From positions 14,633,453 to 14,697,452 of the forward strand of contig NC_064044.1 of assembly GCF_932526225.1 (NCBI RefSeq): a DNA stretch of 64,000 nt. The letters are read 5' to 3'. The notes beneath the pieces were generated by a model. It had not been told where the DNA came from. It was given only the letters and a program-made list of their open reading frames with translations, and searched no databases. This document shows, piece after piece, positions 1 to 15,300 of the stretch. Position 1 is the stretch's first letter. Each line of letters begins with the position of its first letter. The DNA is from Nematostella vectensis (taxonomy: Eukaryota > Cnidaria > Anthozoa > Actiniaria > Edwardsiidae). A program made the translations under genes and the position numbers.

Positions 1-123
1 AAAATTCGTCAATAATTTCCAACTGCTAAACAATTTTCTGGCTTCCGTCATTCAACGAAATTACATTTGGTGTTTTTTATTGCTCAGCTTTAATAGAGGT
101 GGGTGATTGGAAAACATTTCAGT

Positions 124-240
124 GTTGACCAATGAAAACACTCTCTAGGGTTTAAAGTGACAGAACCCAGTATGGGATTTCGCTGTTAGGAATCATTGGT
201 GAGATTTTCCAGAATATTAAAAGCTGATGTAATCGCAACT
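124..240. repeat. Dispersed repeat copy, related to 59810-59950
   Basis: GTGTTGACCAATGAAAACA at about 123-141 and its flanks recur at about 59848-59866 with moderate divergence, including GATTGGAA just upstream and a shared ATATTAAAA / TTATTAAAAATCGCA segment about 100 bp downstream. It is a dispersed repeat family with no coding potential seen. Confidence 0.45.
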
Positions 241-341
241 GCTTTAACACCATCACAAACAGGATCAAAAGCCACACTAGCATTTTCATGTCTGCAGTTA
301 CTGTACGTTTTCAAAAAAAATATTTCTTACCTTTTTTGCAG

Positions 342-3300
342 CCACTCCATGACTATTTCAGAGATGTAGCCAAACTGTCTGTGAGTACTCCTTGAATACC
401 GTGACATGTGCCTCCCATGATGGTTTGAAGAGTAGAGAACCTGATCGATTACCTGTTGTCGATTCAAGATCTCTTTAACGATGAAAACTAGCCTGACAAC
501 CTGCCTAATTTGGGTTTTGCATTCCTTGCAATAAAGTTTGTTCACATTCATTGGAAAGTGCATCATTTTATTTGATATACTCTTAGTGAAAAAAAAGCTC
601 ATAAATCCAACGGCAAAACATTGTAGAAAGTTAAAATGATACATGTGTGAAAGGGAGCCGCCATTGAGCTAGCTTGATTTGGAAAGCACTTGGGATCATT
701 TGTGCCATACAAGTTGGCTCATTGTATTCATAACCACTGGCAAATTGAGGTGTTCATTGGATTTCATTATGGAGCGGTTATGGCGAGAAAAGCGAGCTAG
801 TGATTTTGATTACCTGACCAAGATCCGATGAACCGTTTAGCACTCTGAACCCATGGTAGCCAAAAAAACTGCCTCTTGATGATTTTGCTAAAGGAAAAAA
901 CTATGTCTAATTAACACAAAAAAACCTATTAGTCCGTTAGTGTTTATACTCGTCTATACAAAAGTGTATTTTTTTTCAAAAATCAATTTACTAATGTGCT
1001 TTGACAATTTGCTTGGGCTTTTATCCTCTATTCTATAAAGGAGTACCCTGACAAAGGCACATAACCGTATGTGTGGTGTCTTTTTTAAACTCTAAAGATA
1101 AAGAAAGAGGTTACAACACCTGTCACAAATTAATAAATATGTCCATCAAATATACAATGCTGTCAAGTTCAAAGGTCAAATTCTTTGATTTCTTTTTTCA
1201 GGAAACTCTCGGAAAGCAGCTGTGGCTGGTGTTACAGAGGTTTCACAGCAGCGTCAGGAGCGACCCGGCTCAGCTAGTGACAGCACTTAGAATCATAGAG
1301 AGAGAAGAAAGGTATGCTGCAGGGCCGTAGCAAGGGGGAACTGGGGGCATGTGTCCCCCAATATTTTCAATAATTATTAGGAAATGACCAGCAGGGGCGT
1401 TGCTGTGCCTCACCAATATTAATGTTAATGGTCCCCATCTTAATGTTTCTATATTGTGCCCCCCCTCCAATCTTAGGTGGCCTGCTACGGCTCTGTACCA
1501 CTTTTAAAATGCTTGTTGTTGTGTATCCCTTTTTTGCACCATAGTGGAATTTCTTTTAACAATTCAGGATAGTTTGAGTTATCCAAGTAAAAATGACTCG
1601 AAAATAGTTTCTAGAGAACTGAAATTTAGTTTAATCAGAGGCAGTTTGAGTTATCGAGTTCCAGTCATTACGGCTCCACAGTGTTAACAGCCAAAAATAA
1701 ATCCATTTCTTATGAAATCTATTTCACAGTCTATCCTAGTTTTTTTTCTATTACTTCAAGTTGATGTACTATGTATCTGTTTTAGTGTAGCTGACAACAT
1801 AGCAGTAATGGTTCTGTTTTGATAAGTTTTACCAGCTCCTATTAATCTTCGTGTCTTAATTCAGAGCTGACAAAAGAGCAGAGCTGCGCCTCTCCTCTAC
1901 TGGTTTCAAGGTTCCTGGGCGGCCCAAGCGCTGGAAACAGAAGTGCTTTGAGGTCATAGAGTCTGGCATCGGATACAGGTATCGAATACATATTGTGCAG
2001 TGACATGGAATTCGAGGGTGACATAAGTTTTTGCAAGTACCTTGTCATTTAATAAAGTTCTTCTCTTCCTAGGCTGTCTTTTGTCTCTTCTGAGTTATTC
2101 AGCTGTAAACTGCCTATCATTTCTTCCTGAATCACTATAGACTGTCTATTATATCTTCTGAATTGACGAGTCCTGATTAAGGGATACTCGATATGACAAC
2201 AATCTTTGCATAATAATAAGGGTCTCGCCTCCTGTAAAATAAAAGGGAAATATCATTGCTCAGGTCTTTTACACATATCCTCATATATCAAAATTCTACT
2301 GTGCAGCTTTCTCGCTGATTTGGGAGTGTTATGAATGTAACAGTGTGTGCTTGCCTAGATTTGAGAGCCTCGAGATGCATATCGCTGATGAGCGCCTAAC
2401 TGAAAAGATGTGGCTGGTGAAGCATCTGGAGAGAACCAGGCAGAAAGTTCTTGACGACTTGACGGTCATTAAGGTATACACAGAGATACTTTGCCAGGTA
2501 TACACAGAGATACTTGACCAGGTATACAAAGATATACTTGGCCAGGTATACACAGATATACTTAACCAGGTATACACAGATATACTCGACCAGGTTATAC
2601 ACAGAGATACTTGGCCAGGTATACACAGAGATACTTGACCAGGTATACACAAAAGATACTTATCCAGGTATACACAGAGATACTTGACCAGGTATACACA
2701 GAGATACTTGGCCAGGTATACACAGAGATACTCGACCAGGTATACACAGATATACTTGACCAGGTATACACAGAGATACTTGGTCAGTCCATGCTCTTGT
2801 TAAGGGGTGTGAATAGGAGAAGGGATGGTACTACATGGGGGTGTGTGTGTGAAGAAGGGAGGGTACTACATGGGGGTGTGACTAGGAGAAGGGAGGGTAC
2901 TACATTAGGGTGTGACTAGGAGAAGGGAGGGTGCTACATGGGGGTGTGACTAGGAGAAGGGAGGGTGCTACATGGGGGTGTGACTAGGAAAGGGATGGTA
3001 CTACATGGGTGTGTGACTAGTTGAAGGGAGGGTACTACATGGGGGTGTGACTAGGAAAAGGGAAGGTACTACATGGGGGTGTGACTAGGAGAAGGGAGGG
3101 TAGTACATAGGGGTGTGACTAGGAGAAGGGAGGGTGCTACATGGGGGTGTGACTAGGAGAAGGGAGGGTACTACATGGGGATGTGACTATGAGAAGGGAG
3201 GGTACTACACGGGGGTGAGACTAGGAGTAGGGAGGGTACTACATTGGGGTGTGACTAGGAGAAGGGAGGGTACTACATAGGGGTGTGACTAGAAGAAGGG

Positions 3301-6300
3301 ATGGTACTACATAGGGGTGTGACTAGGAGAAGGGAGGGTACTACATGGGGGTGTGACTAGGAAAGGGATGGTACTACATGGGGGTGTGACTAGGAAAAGA
3401 GAGGGTACTACTTGGGGATGTGACTAGGAGAAGTGAGGGTACTACATGGGGGTGTGACTATTAGAAGGGAGGGTACTACATGGGGGTGTGACTAGGAAAG
3501 GGATGGTACTACATGGGGGTGTGACTAGGAGAAGGGAGGGTACTACATGGGGGTGTGACTAGGAGAAGGGAGGGTACTTCATGGGGGTGTGACTAGGAAA
3601 AGGGAGGGTACTACATGGGGGTGTGACTAGGAAAAGGGAGGGTACTACATGGGGGTGTGACTAGGAAAGGGATGGTACTACATTGGGGTGTGACTAGGAA
3701 AAGGGAGGGTACTACATGGGGGTGTGACTAGGAAAGGGATGGTACTACATGGGTGTGTGACTAGTTGAAGGGAGGGTACTACATGGGGGTGTGACTAGGA
3801 AAAGGGAAGGTACTACATGGGGGTGTGACTAGGAAAGGGATGGTACTACATGGGGGTGTGACTAGGAGAAGGGAGGGTACTACATGGGGATGTGACTAGG
3901 AGAAGGGAGGGTACTACATGGGGGTGTGACTAGGAAAAGGGAAGGTACTACATGGGGGTGTGACTAGGAGAAGGGAGGGTAGTACATAGGGGTGTGACTA
4001 GGAGAAGGGAGGGTGCTACATGGGGGTGTGACTAGGAGAAGGGAGGGTACTACATGGGGATGTGACTATGAGAAGGGAGGGTACTACACGGGGGTGAGAC
4101 TAGGAGTAGGGAGGGTACTACATTGGGGTGTGACTAGGAGAAGGGAGGGTACTACATAGGGGTGTGACTAGAAGAAGGGATGGTACTACATAGGGGTGTG
4201 ACTAGGAGAAGGGAGGGTACTACATGGGGGTGTGACTAGGAAAGGGATGGTACTACATGGGGGTGTGACTAGGAAAAGAGAGGGTACTACTTGGGGATGT
4301 GACTAGGAGAAGTGAGGGTACTACATGGGGGTGTGACTATTAGAAGGGAGGGTACTACATGGGGGTGTGACTAGGAAAGGGATGGTACTACATGGGGGTG
4401 TGACTAGGAGAAGGGAGGGTACTACATGGGGGTGTGACTAGGAGAAGGGAGGGTACTTCATGGGGGTGTGACTAGGAAAAGGGAGGGTACTACATGGGGG
4501 TGTGACTAGGAAAAGGGAGGGTACTACATGGGGGTGTGACTAGGAAAGGGATGGTACTACATTGGGGTGTGACTAGGAAAAGGGAGGGTACTACATGGGG
4601 GTGTGACTAGGAAAGGGATGGTACTACATGGGTGTGTGACTAGTTGAAGGGAGGGTACTACATGGGGGTGTGACTAGGAAAAGGGAAGGTACTACATGGG
4701 GGTGTGACTAGGAAAGGGATGGTACTACATGGGGGTGTGACTAGGAGAAGGGAGGGTACTACATGGGGATGTGACTAGGAGAAGGGAGGGTACTACATGG
4801 GGGTGTGACTAGAAGAAGGGATGGTACTACATGGGGTGTGACTAGGAGAAGGGAGGGTGCTACATGGGGGTGTGACTAGGAGAAGGGAGGGTACTACATG
4901 GGGGTGTGACTAGGAGAAGGGAGGGTAGTACATAGGGGTGTGACTAGGAGAAGGGAGGGTGCTACATGGGGGTGTGACTAGGAGAAGGGAGGGTACTACA
5001 TGGGGATGTGACTATGAGAAGGGAGGGTACTACACGGGGGTGAGACTAGGAGTAGGGAGGGTACTACATTGGGGTGTGACTAGGAGAAGGGAGGGTACTA
5101 CATAGGGGTGTGACTAGAAGAAGGGATGGTACTACATAGGGGTGGACTAGGAGAAGGGAGGGTACTACATGGGGGTGTGACTAGGAAAGGGATGGTACTA
5201 CATGGGGGTGTGACTAGGAAAAGAGAGGGTACTACTTGGGGATGTGACTAGGAGAAGTGACGGTACTACATGGGGGTGTGACTATTAGAAGGGAGGGTAC
5301 TACATGGGGGTGTGACTAGGAAAAGGGAGGGTACTACATGGGGGTGTGACTAGGAGAAGGGGGTTACTACATGGGGGTGGGACTAGGAGAAGGGAGGGTA
5401 CTACATGGGAGTGTGACTAGAAGAAGGGAGGGTACTACATGGGGGTGTGACTAGGAGAAGGGAGGGTACTACATGGGGGAGTGACTAGGAGAAGGGAGGG
5501 TACTACATGGGGGTGTGACTTAGAGAAGGGAGGGTACTACATGGGGGTGTGACTAGGAGAAGGGAGGGTACTACATGGGGGTGTGACTAGGAAAAGGGAG
5601 GGTACTACATGGGGGTGTGACTAGGAGAAGGGAGTGTACTACATGAGGGTGTGACTAGAAGAAGGGAGGTACTACATGGGGGTGTGACTATGAGAAGGGA
5701 GGGTACTACATGGGGGTGTGACTAGGAGAAGGGAGGGTACTACATGGGGGTGTGACTAGGAGAAGGGATGGTACAACGTGGGGGTGTGACTAGGAGAAGG
5801 GAGGGTTCTACATGAGGGTGTGACTAGGAAAGGGATGGTACTACGTTGGGGTGTGACTAGGAGAAGGGAGGGTACTACATGGGGGTGTGACTAGGAGAAG
5901 GGAGGGTACTACATGGGGGTGTGACTAGGAGAAGGGAGGGTACTACATGGGGGTGTGACTAGGAGAAGGGAGGGTACTACATGGGGGTGTGACTAGGAGA
6001 AGGGAGGGTACTACATGGGGGTGTGACTAGGAGAAAGGAGGGTACTACATCGGGGTGTGATTAGGAGAAGGGAGGGTACTACATGGGGGTGTGACTAGGA
6101 GAAGGGAGTGTACTACATGGGGGTGTGACTAGGAAAGGGATGGTACTACATGGGGGTGTGACTAGGAGAAGGGAGTGTTCTACATGGGGGTGTGACTAGG
6201 AGAAGGGAGGGTACTACATGGGGGTGTGACTAGGAGAAGGGAGGGTAGTACATAGGGGTGTGACTAGGAGAAGGGAGGGTGCTACATGGGGGTGTGACTA

Positions 6301-9300
6301 GGAGAAGGGAGGGTACTACATGGGGATGTGACTATGAGAAGGGAGGGTACTACACGGGGGTGAGACTAGGAGTAGGGAGGTTACTACATTGGGGTGTGAC
6401 TAGGAGAAGGGAGGGTACTACATGGGAGTGTGACTAGAAGAAGGGAGGGTACTACATGGGGGTGTGACTAGGAGAAGGGAGGGTACTACATGGGGGAGTG
6501 ACTAGGAGAAGGGAGGGTACTACATGGGGGTGTGACTTAGAGAAGGGAGGGTACTACATGGGGGTGTGACTAGGAGAAGGGAGGGTACTACATGGGGGTG
6601 TGACTAGGAAAAGGGATGGTACTACATGGGGGTGTGACTAGGAGAAGGGAGGGTACTACATGGGGGTGTGACTAGGAGAAGGGAGTGTACTACATGGGGG
6701 TGTGACAAGAAAAGGGATGGTACTACATGGGGGTGTGACTAGGAGGAGGGCGGGTACTACATGGGGGTGTGACTAGGAGAAGGGAGGTTGCTACAGGGGT
6801 AACTTGTCATGTAGTGGTGCATACCCTTTGAACCCCCAACACCTCTATGCCCTGGGGTACATTGGTATCTAGAAATGTTTCTTCTAAACGCTTTCCATGT
6901 GCACCAGTGGCCCGATGGAATCATTCAGATAGGCTGTGAGGACAGTTGCCCTCTTGATAAGTTAGATGTTACTAGAGCATTCGCATGGCTGTGGTTAAGG
7001 ATTTACACAGGTTTTCCATAGCTCCCACATGGTCATACTCTATATTAAAATTCCATTGTTTGTTTTAGAACCTTTGTCAGCCCTGTTTCCCTCCAAGTTA
7101 CAACATATTTGACAAGGCAGTCCAGATGTATCACGCTGCTCTATCTTTAATGGTAAGTAAGTGTTAGATGCAATAAAATAGATTGACTGTGACAGATCTG
7201 TTGTGTTCTTGTACAGAGAGCTTGTTTAACGGCTTGCTGCTGTTTATATACCTGAGGGACAATATGGAGACTTTTCAAGTATGAAATGCTCCGGAATGGA
7301 ACGTGAAGGAAACTTTAGTCTCATTGTGCTCTAGATCTCAATGTATCTTATGCCCTATATCTTATTGTGTTATGTATTTAATGCTCGATATCTAATTGTG
7401 TTATGTATCTTATGCCCTATATCTTATTGTGTTATGTATTTAATGCTCGATATCTAATTGTGTTATGTATCTTATGCCCTATATCTTATTGTGTTATGTA
7501 TTTAATGCTCGATATCTAATTGTGTTATGTATCTTATGCCCTATATCTTATTGTGTTATGTATTTAATGCTCGATATCTAATTGTGTTATGTATCTTATG
7601 CCCTATATCTTATTGTGTTATGTATTTAATGCTCGATATCTAATTGCGTCACTTGCAGCTTGAGCGTACAGTCTGTGAACAGCGGCTTGACTCCAATGAA
7701 TGTGTCAGTATCCTAGCCTGGATAAGAGAATATGGGTATGTACACAACTAAGAGCATGGGAACGTATGTGACTGGAAGCAAAAGAAGTATGGATACGTGT
7801 ACAAAATTAGAAGTAAAAAGTATGGATCCATGTGCATGAGTAGAAGCATGTGTACGTGAATCCCCAAGTATGTGCACATTAAGCCACATCTACATGAACA
7901 ATGTTTAGGTGACAACTATAATTGACCGCAGATAGGGCAGCAAATAATTGTCGGTATGCCTTGAAAAAGACTGGTTGAAACTAATGCTGTGACGTCAAAG
8001 TAGTTGTCAATTTATATTTGTTGGCACCTACACCTACAATTTTTCATGTGTGGTAATTTTTAATTGCTCAGAAAAAGAAAACAAAAAACTTGCTATGTAG
8101 CTTTAGATCAACTATAGTTGACACATAAAAATTGCCGACTTTGTGCCATGTACAGGAGCAAATAAAAATTTACATAAAATTTGCTGGATAGGGCTTAAGA
8201 GGCGTTCAGCATAAAAACTTTTACCCCGTCTCCATTCATCCCCTTATTTTTCCTTTTGTCTGTCTGTCCGTTCGTCAGTTTTTCATTCCATCCTCCTGTT
8301 GCCGGCTCATTTACATCTTACTGTGTTGTCCTAGTGGCATAGATCTGATGATGCATCCTGACCTCCAAGTGGATGTGGAGTTCCTTCCACCGCTTCTGTC
8401 ATCCCCTGTCCATAAAGACCTCGTCGATACGTGAGTCACAATCTGCCTAAACTAATCCTAAACAATAAAGCAAAACAATACAGTAAAGACCAATTTCTTG
8501 CTATAAGATTGACTTCTTATTCTAAAACTGTGGACTTATGTCTGACGTCTTATGATATATTACGTCTTATGATACATAATAAATGAACTTGCAGAACAAC
8601 GAACATTTTGACTTCTTATGATATATTACGTCTTATGATACATAATAAATGAACTTGCAGAACAACGAACATTTTGATGAACTTCTCGCAATGCAGTTAA
8701 CGTTGCAATTCAATGAACTTCCTGTAATACAATGAGCACCTACAACAACATTTAGACACACTACAACCAACCACATGTAATACATTGAACCCCTTCAACA
8801 ACATTTCGACACACTACAACTAACCACATGTAATACAATGAGCACCTACAACAACATTTCGACACACTACAACTAACCACATGTAATACAATGAACACCT
8901 ACAACAACATTTCGACACACTACAACTAACCACATGTAATACAATGAACACCTACAACAACATTTTGACACACTACAACTAACCACATGTAATACAATGA
9001 ACACCTACAACAACATTTCGACACACTACAACTAACCACATGTAATACAATGAACACCTACAACAACATTTTGACACACTACAACTTACCACATGTAATA
9101 CAATGAACACCTACAACAACATTTCGACACACTACAACTAACCACATGTAATACAATGAACACCTACAACAACATTTCGACACACTACAACTAACCACAT
9201 GTAATACAATGAACACCTACAACAACATTTCGACACACTACAACTAACCACATGTAATACAATGAACACCTACAACAACATTTTGACACACTACAACTAA

Positions 9301-12300
9301 CCACATGTAATACAATGAACACCTACAACAACATTTCGACACACTACAACTAACCACATGTAATACAATGAACACATAAAACAACATTTCGACACACTAC
9401 AACTAACCACATGTAATACAATGAACACCTACAACAACATTTCGACACACTACAACTAACCACATGTAATACAATGAACACATAAAACAACATTTCGACA
9501 CACTACAACTAACCACATGTAATACAATGAACACCTACAACAACATTTTGACACACTACAACTAACCACATGTAATACAATGAACACCTACAACAACATT
9601 TTGACACACTACAACTAACCACATGTTATACAATGAACACCTACAACAACATTTCGACACACTACAACTAACCACATGTAATACATTGAACACCTACAAC
9701 AACATTTCGACACACTACAACTAACCACATGTTATTAAATGAACACCTACAACAACATTTCGACACACTACAACTAACCACATGTAATACAATGAACACC
9801 TACAACAGCATTTCGACACACTACAACTAACCACATGCGAAACTTCTTTTTAAGGCTTCTTGCAATACAAAAAGAACTTATCAAATGCTTTTGCTTATGG
9901 TACGTGATCCTTACTAACGTTTTTGTGTAGATACATCAACACGACTTCAACAAATATTAAAGAGTGGATGAAGAAGATGATCGAGTCAGATGAAAAGGTA
10001 AAATATTAGTGGAGCCGGAGCTACTTAAGTATAAAATTTGGTATAGCTATTCGACTTGGTTTCTATGGTACAACCAACGGGCTCCCTGTGTGTCACTTGC
10101 CAGTAAGTCAGTCAGCCGCGCAACTCCCAGGCCCCCACTAGGCTCCAAACACAGGCCTCCACATCCTGACAGGATCACAGTCATGACTCGTCATGATGTC
10201 GTCACCTTTCACAAAAGAGGACATAAACCGGTTTAACAGTAAAGTGCTGACGTATTTCTTCCCTCTTTTTTTGACCGCCCTACCTTTTTGTGCGTCATAT
10301 AAATTCGTACACGAACAACGAAGGGCTCATTTATACGAACTTTTATTATTACGTTAATTGTGATAAAGTTAATGACTAGATTTTCATTTCACTCCATAAC
10401 TTTATAAGAAAATAGATAACTTTAATAATTACAATTTGGCCAGACGATGGATAAGATGCGCAATTTATTCATTTTATCAAAGACTTTGGAGTTTAATTCA
10501 AAGAAGAACATTTCTACACTCGGTCAATCAAGCAGGCGTTATTGGAGAGGAATCCCGAATCCTCCAAAACAGGATTTCCCGACTTAAACCACAGGGAGAG
10601 CCGGCTCGCAGGCTACGGGGGTGAAGGACATGATACATGCTAAATAGAATAATCGCCCGATTTTTATTTCCAAATAGATGACGATATCAGGAGTATTGAA
10701 TAGTATAACTGCCTTGCCATTTGGCAATTTTTATATAGCATTATAGTATTCTGAGAAATGTGTGTATGCATTTCCAGAGCTTACAGTCGTTCCAGGCACG
10801 TACAGAATTGGATCAAAGTGGGGGGGGGGGGGGGGGGGGGGGTTTGGCTGCGCAGTCAAGTATTATATGGAAAAAGCATAGTATTTGAATATTCCTTAAT
10901 AAGAAATGACTCTTTGAAAGCCGGGGGGGGGGGGGGGGGGGCTGTACGCGCCTGCCTTCTATACAAAAAAGGATGCTAATTCACACATAAGCATATAGAC
11001 ATACATATATTTTATTGATTCACGTTTCGCATGGATGTACAAGCATATGCCTGCTCACAGAGCTTCGAACTTTAGCCTGCTCTGGAACCAGGGTAACTAA
11101 AACTTTCCGTAGATAGCGAGGAAAATAATGTATAGACAGATTATTTAATACATTGCATGTAGGGTATGAATTTTTAATGAGTGCCTTAAAAGCCTTGTAG
11201 AAAGAAGGCCATTATCGACCAAAAGGCACCAACCCAATCTACTGCCGGCAAAAAAGAAAAAAAATATTGACAAATTTACTTGGAAAGCAGCAATCGATTG
11301 AATCATCCTGAGTTTCAGAATACTAAAACTTCTTTTACCCCCCATTTCAACATTTACAGTAGGTTAGCTCAGTGATTTCTGCTATATATAGTATATGCAT
11401 TATGTACATATCTATACGATAAGTAATTCTATAATAATATATATGATTTAATAATACTGAGATCATATCTAGAGTCCTGCTATTCTACTGCAGAAGGTTC
11501 CGTTCTTCGGGTAGCTGTTTCTGAGTGGAAAAAATCCGTTAATAGACAATATCTATGTGTGAATTGGTCTTTTAATTTCTAAGTTTGTTTTTGCCTAGTT
11601 AATTCAATTGTGCTCCATAGAATGCCTGTGATAAATTATTTACATAGTTTTTCTATCTCTCTTATACATTGGTATATGTATACCCTGTGTACCAGGGGGT
11701 AATTAGACGCTGTCGCCGGTTCGCGGCTTTTTGGTAGTGAAGCTTGGAGTCTCCGTTAACCAAGTGTAGTATATACATTTAAAGGATGTCAAACAAACAT
11801 CTTAGTGACAGAATATTATAGTTTTGCATCTTGTTGTGATTGAGTTAATGAGGTACAAGTTTATCTACTAGGCTATCCTTTTCGGTAAGGTGTGTATTTA
11901 CAAAGTTCAATAAAGGCCGCAATGCCTTGTTTGCCACGACTATTCAAAAGACTTGCGAGTTCTGTACAGGACGTCGCAACCATCCTAGCCACCAGCAAAG
12001 TCCTTTAAAGGCACAATTTCTGTCTTAGGGCCAAACCGGCCTTGTAGCCATCAGCCTTTCTTCCATTACTTTCTTCCATTACAAAGGTTACCGTATTTAC
12101 CCTGTATACGGTATGTTCTAGGACATCGTAACCATCATAACCATTAGGAATCTTCTTTCCGAGACCCAGTTTTGTTCTAAAGCGCCATCAGCGCCATTAG
12201 CAAAGCTCAAATTAGCCCTGACTAGAATCTTCACCAGAAGGAGGTGGGTTAAACGGAAGAAGAAGAATAAAAAAAGAACAGGAAATTCTGTTGTTTTTAG

Positions 12301-15300
12301 GGCGGAACCCTCTATGGGTTCACGAGCTCTGTTCTAAGTGGATCGTCAACAAACAGTAAAGGTTCATACCAGGAAAGCAGTTTTGCTGTAGTCCAGGATT
12401 TCCTCAGGCACATGCCGGTCGCACCTCCAGCCTTTGTTGCGCCAGGTTCTTGAGTTCAATCTCGACGACGGGCGCGATGGTCTCCATGGTAACGCAACAG
12501 GCACACACACACACGTGACAGTATTTCTCTGACGCGCTGTCGCATGTCACGCATGCAGTTGAGGTAGATTATCGGGTTGATTATGGTATTTGAATAGCAC
12601 ATAGCCAGCGCCGCTATGCGCACGAGGTAGTATTCTGCGATGGAGTTCTCGTAAGGGATGAATGCTCGGACAATGGCATACAAGATGGGAGCGGCATAAG
12701 GGAACACAAAGGCTAGAGTCAGCGACGCGAACATGTAGCTGTCTTTGTAGTACCACAGCGTGGATCTCATTGAGGCGTTGAATGTGGAGTTGACTTGGAG
12801 AGGGTGGGCTTGTTGACGGCGGCGGTGTAGGAACTTGAGGACACGGAAACTCATGACGGTCAGGCTTACGGCGGGGATGATATATTGGATTATCAGCGAG
12901 GTGATTCTGAGGACCTTGGTCAATTCGTCACTGAGGAGCAGTGTAGTGTGTATTGACCTTCGCCTAATTCGAATCTCTTGAAGACTGTGATTGAACTAGG
13001 ATATGCTATCGTCATAAAGGCACCGACAAACCAGGATGCCATCACCAGTCTCTTGCACGTGTCCGTGGTTGGGAGTTTACTCGGGTGGAATATTGTAAGG
13101 TATCTTTCTACTCCTATAACTATCAAGTTGCTGATGGCGATCAAAACAAAAACCGAGAGAAAGTAATTTTGAAATCGGCACGCCCAATCAGATTGCAGAA
13201 AATCCTCCAGGAGCTCCGCCACCAAAAGCGGAGTGGAAACAAGGCTTGTTAAGAGACTTGAATAGGCTAAACTACGAATGAAATGGCGCGTCAGTGTCCT
13301 TTGGATCGCTCTTCGGGACACCCACCAAATACAAAACCATTCCGTTTCCACAACACGATCCAACCGCCACGAGAATCAGAAGGGAAGCCCTCCCCTCCCC
13401 CCCCCCACACACACACATACATACCTACTCTGTGATTGGTTGTTAATGCTAGAGAGTAAGTCTGTTTGGTTGGTTGTTATGATAGGAAGATACTTTAATT
13501 GGTTAGTCAGGTTTGTCTCTTGTTTCCAAGACATATTTTGTTGGTGGGGTCGACTTTGGACAACTGAGCCTCCTATAAAAAATGCTCATGGTTATAAATC
13601 GCGCCCGTTCAAAATATTTTTTGAGGATCTTCATTAAAAAGAAAACTTGATAAGAATTGGTTCAATGTAATGTTTACTGATCGATACACTATTATCACTT
13701 TCTACCTACCAAACGTTTTATTTTGTCCACTTGCGCGAGCACTTAGATATAAAACAATAAGAGGGTTCGCTAATTTCTCATTTCTCATTTTTAACTCGGG
13801 AATACGAAGCTTGTAACGAGTTATTGTGGGGACTACGTTGTCACTCCATCATTGGATTATTGTATCACTAATCCGTTAACTTTTTATGGTCTTTCTGTGC
13901 CTTTGCAACACAGCAATCCTTAGGTCATCCTGTAAACTTCCGGTGTTCAACTTCCGGTTAAAGTTTAGTACTATAAAATGGCTTTGGCTTCGACCTGTGA
14001 CCGCTACAGTGATTTATTTGTATAGCCGTAAAATATATATAAGCTAGAATTTTCAGAAAATCTCCCATGTGGGTTGAGCGTGCGCATGCGCTTTCGTCAC
14101 CGACGTCAATCGATCTTCTACCGTTCACTTTTAATGATAATAATTTATTATACTTTTCTTGGTGTGTCATGACATCGAAAAGAAAAATAAGTATAAGGAC
14201 ATTTTTATGTACTCTCAGCATCTTGGATGTGTTCATGCTTTGTTCACTATCCTGTATATCTTTTAAGCACACATGAACATAACTAGGAAAGTACATTTGC
14301 ATTCACGAGTTGGCTCAGAGAGCCTTGGATTTTTACCAAAAGCACGATACTATGGATTTCGCTCTTAGTAATTCTTACTTGAGAGTTTTCAGCCAGATTT
14401 AAAACAATCATCCTCTCGTTAAAGGTAAACTCCTACTAAAAACATAAACACAATCACATTAAGTTATACCCTTCTTTATAAATACCCCTTTGTCAATCTA
14501 AAAACCCTGATTATCAATTATCAATAATTTTTGCCTCTACAAAACATGCTATCATGATAAGTCTTATCCCTTATCTCGCCTGACCTTTACGCTTTCACTT
14601 ATCATGAACTCTCTCCTTTAACGCGTCTGACCTTTTCGCTTTCACTTATCATGACTTCTCTCGTTAACTCGTCTGACCTTTTCGCTTTCACTTATCATGA
14701 ATTCTCTCCTTTAACGCGTCTGACCTTTTCGCTTTCACTTATCATGACTTCTCTCGTTAACTCGTCTGACCTTTTCGCTTTCACTTATCATGAATTCTCT
14801 CGTTAAATCGTCTGACCTTTACGCTTTCGCTTATCATGACTTCTCTTCTTAACGTGTCTGACCTTTACGCTTTGCCTTATCGTGCTTTCCCTCCTTATCT
14901 CGTCTGACCTTTCCGCTTTGCCTTACGACTTCTCCCTTCCCTTGTCTGACCTTTGCGCTTTACCTTGTCATGACTTCTTTCCTTCCATCATCTGACCTTT
15001 GCGCTTTTCCTTGTCATGACTTTTATCCTTCCATCATCTGACCTTTGCGCTTTTCCTTGTCATGACTTCTTTCCTTCCCTCGTCTGATCTTTGCGCTTTA
15101 CCTTGTCATGACTTCTATCCTTCCATCATCTGACCTTTGCGCTTTACCTTGTCATGACTTCTCACCTTCCCTCGTCTGACCTTTGCGCTTTTCCTTGTCA
15201 TGACTTCTTTCCTTACCTTGCCGGATCTTTGCGCTTTACCTTATCAGGACTGGCATAAGAATACCCTTCCGGAGAAAGACGCAGATGGCTTCTTCAACAC

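Noticed and set aside
8735-9838. CRISPR-like array (regular repeats)
   Set aside because: Repeats are head to tail with no unique spacers, and the surrounding genes are eukaryotic with introns.
8735-9997. Exon at 9931 as the source of the 53-bp array
   Set aside because: ATACATCAACACGACTTCAA and the unit's ACCTACAACAACATTTCGAC share only weak similarity.
12456-12923. Intact GPCR gene starting at this ORF's Met
   Set aside because: The ORF starts in TM5; TM1-TM4 are upstream in other frames, so this is only the 3' part of a broken receptor.
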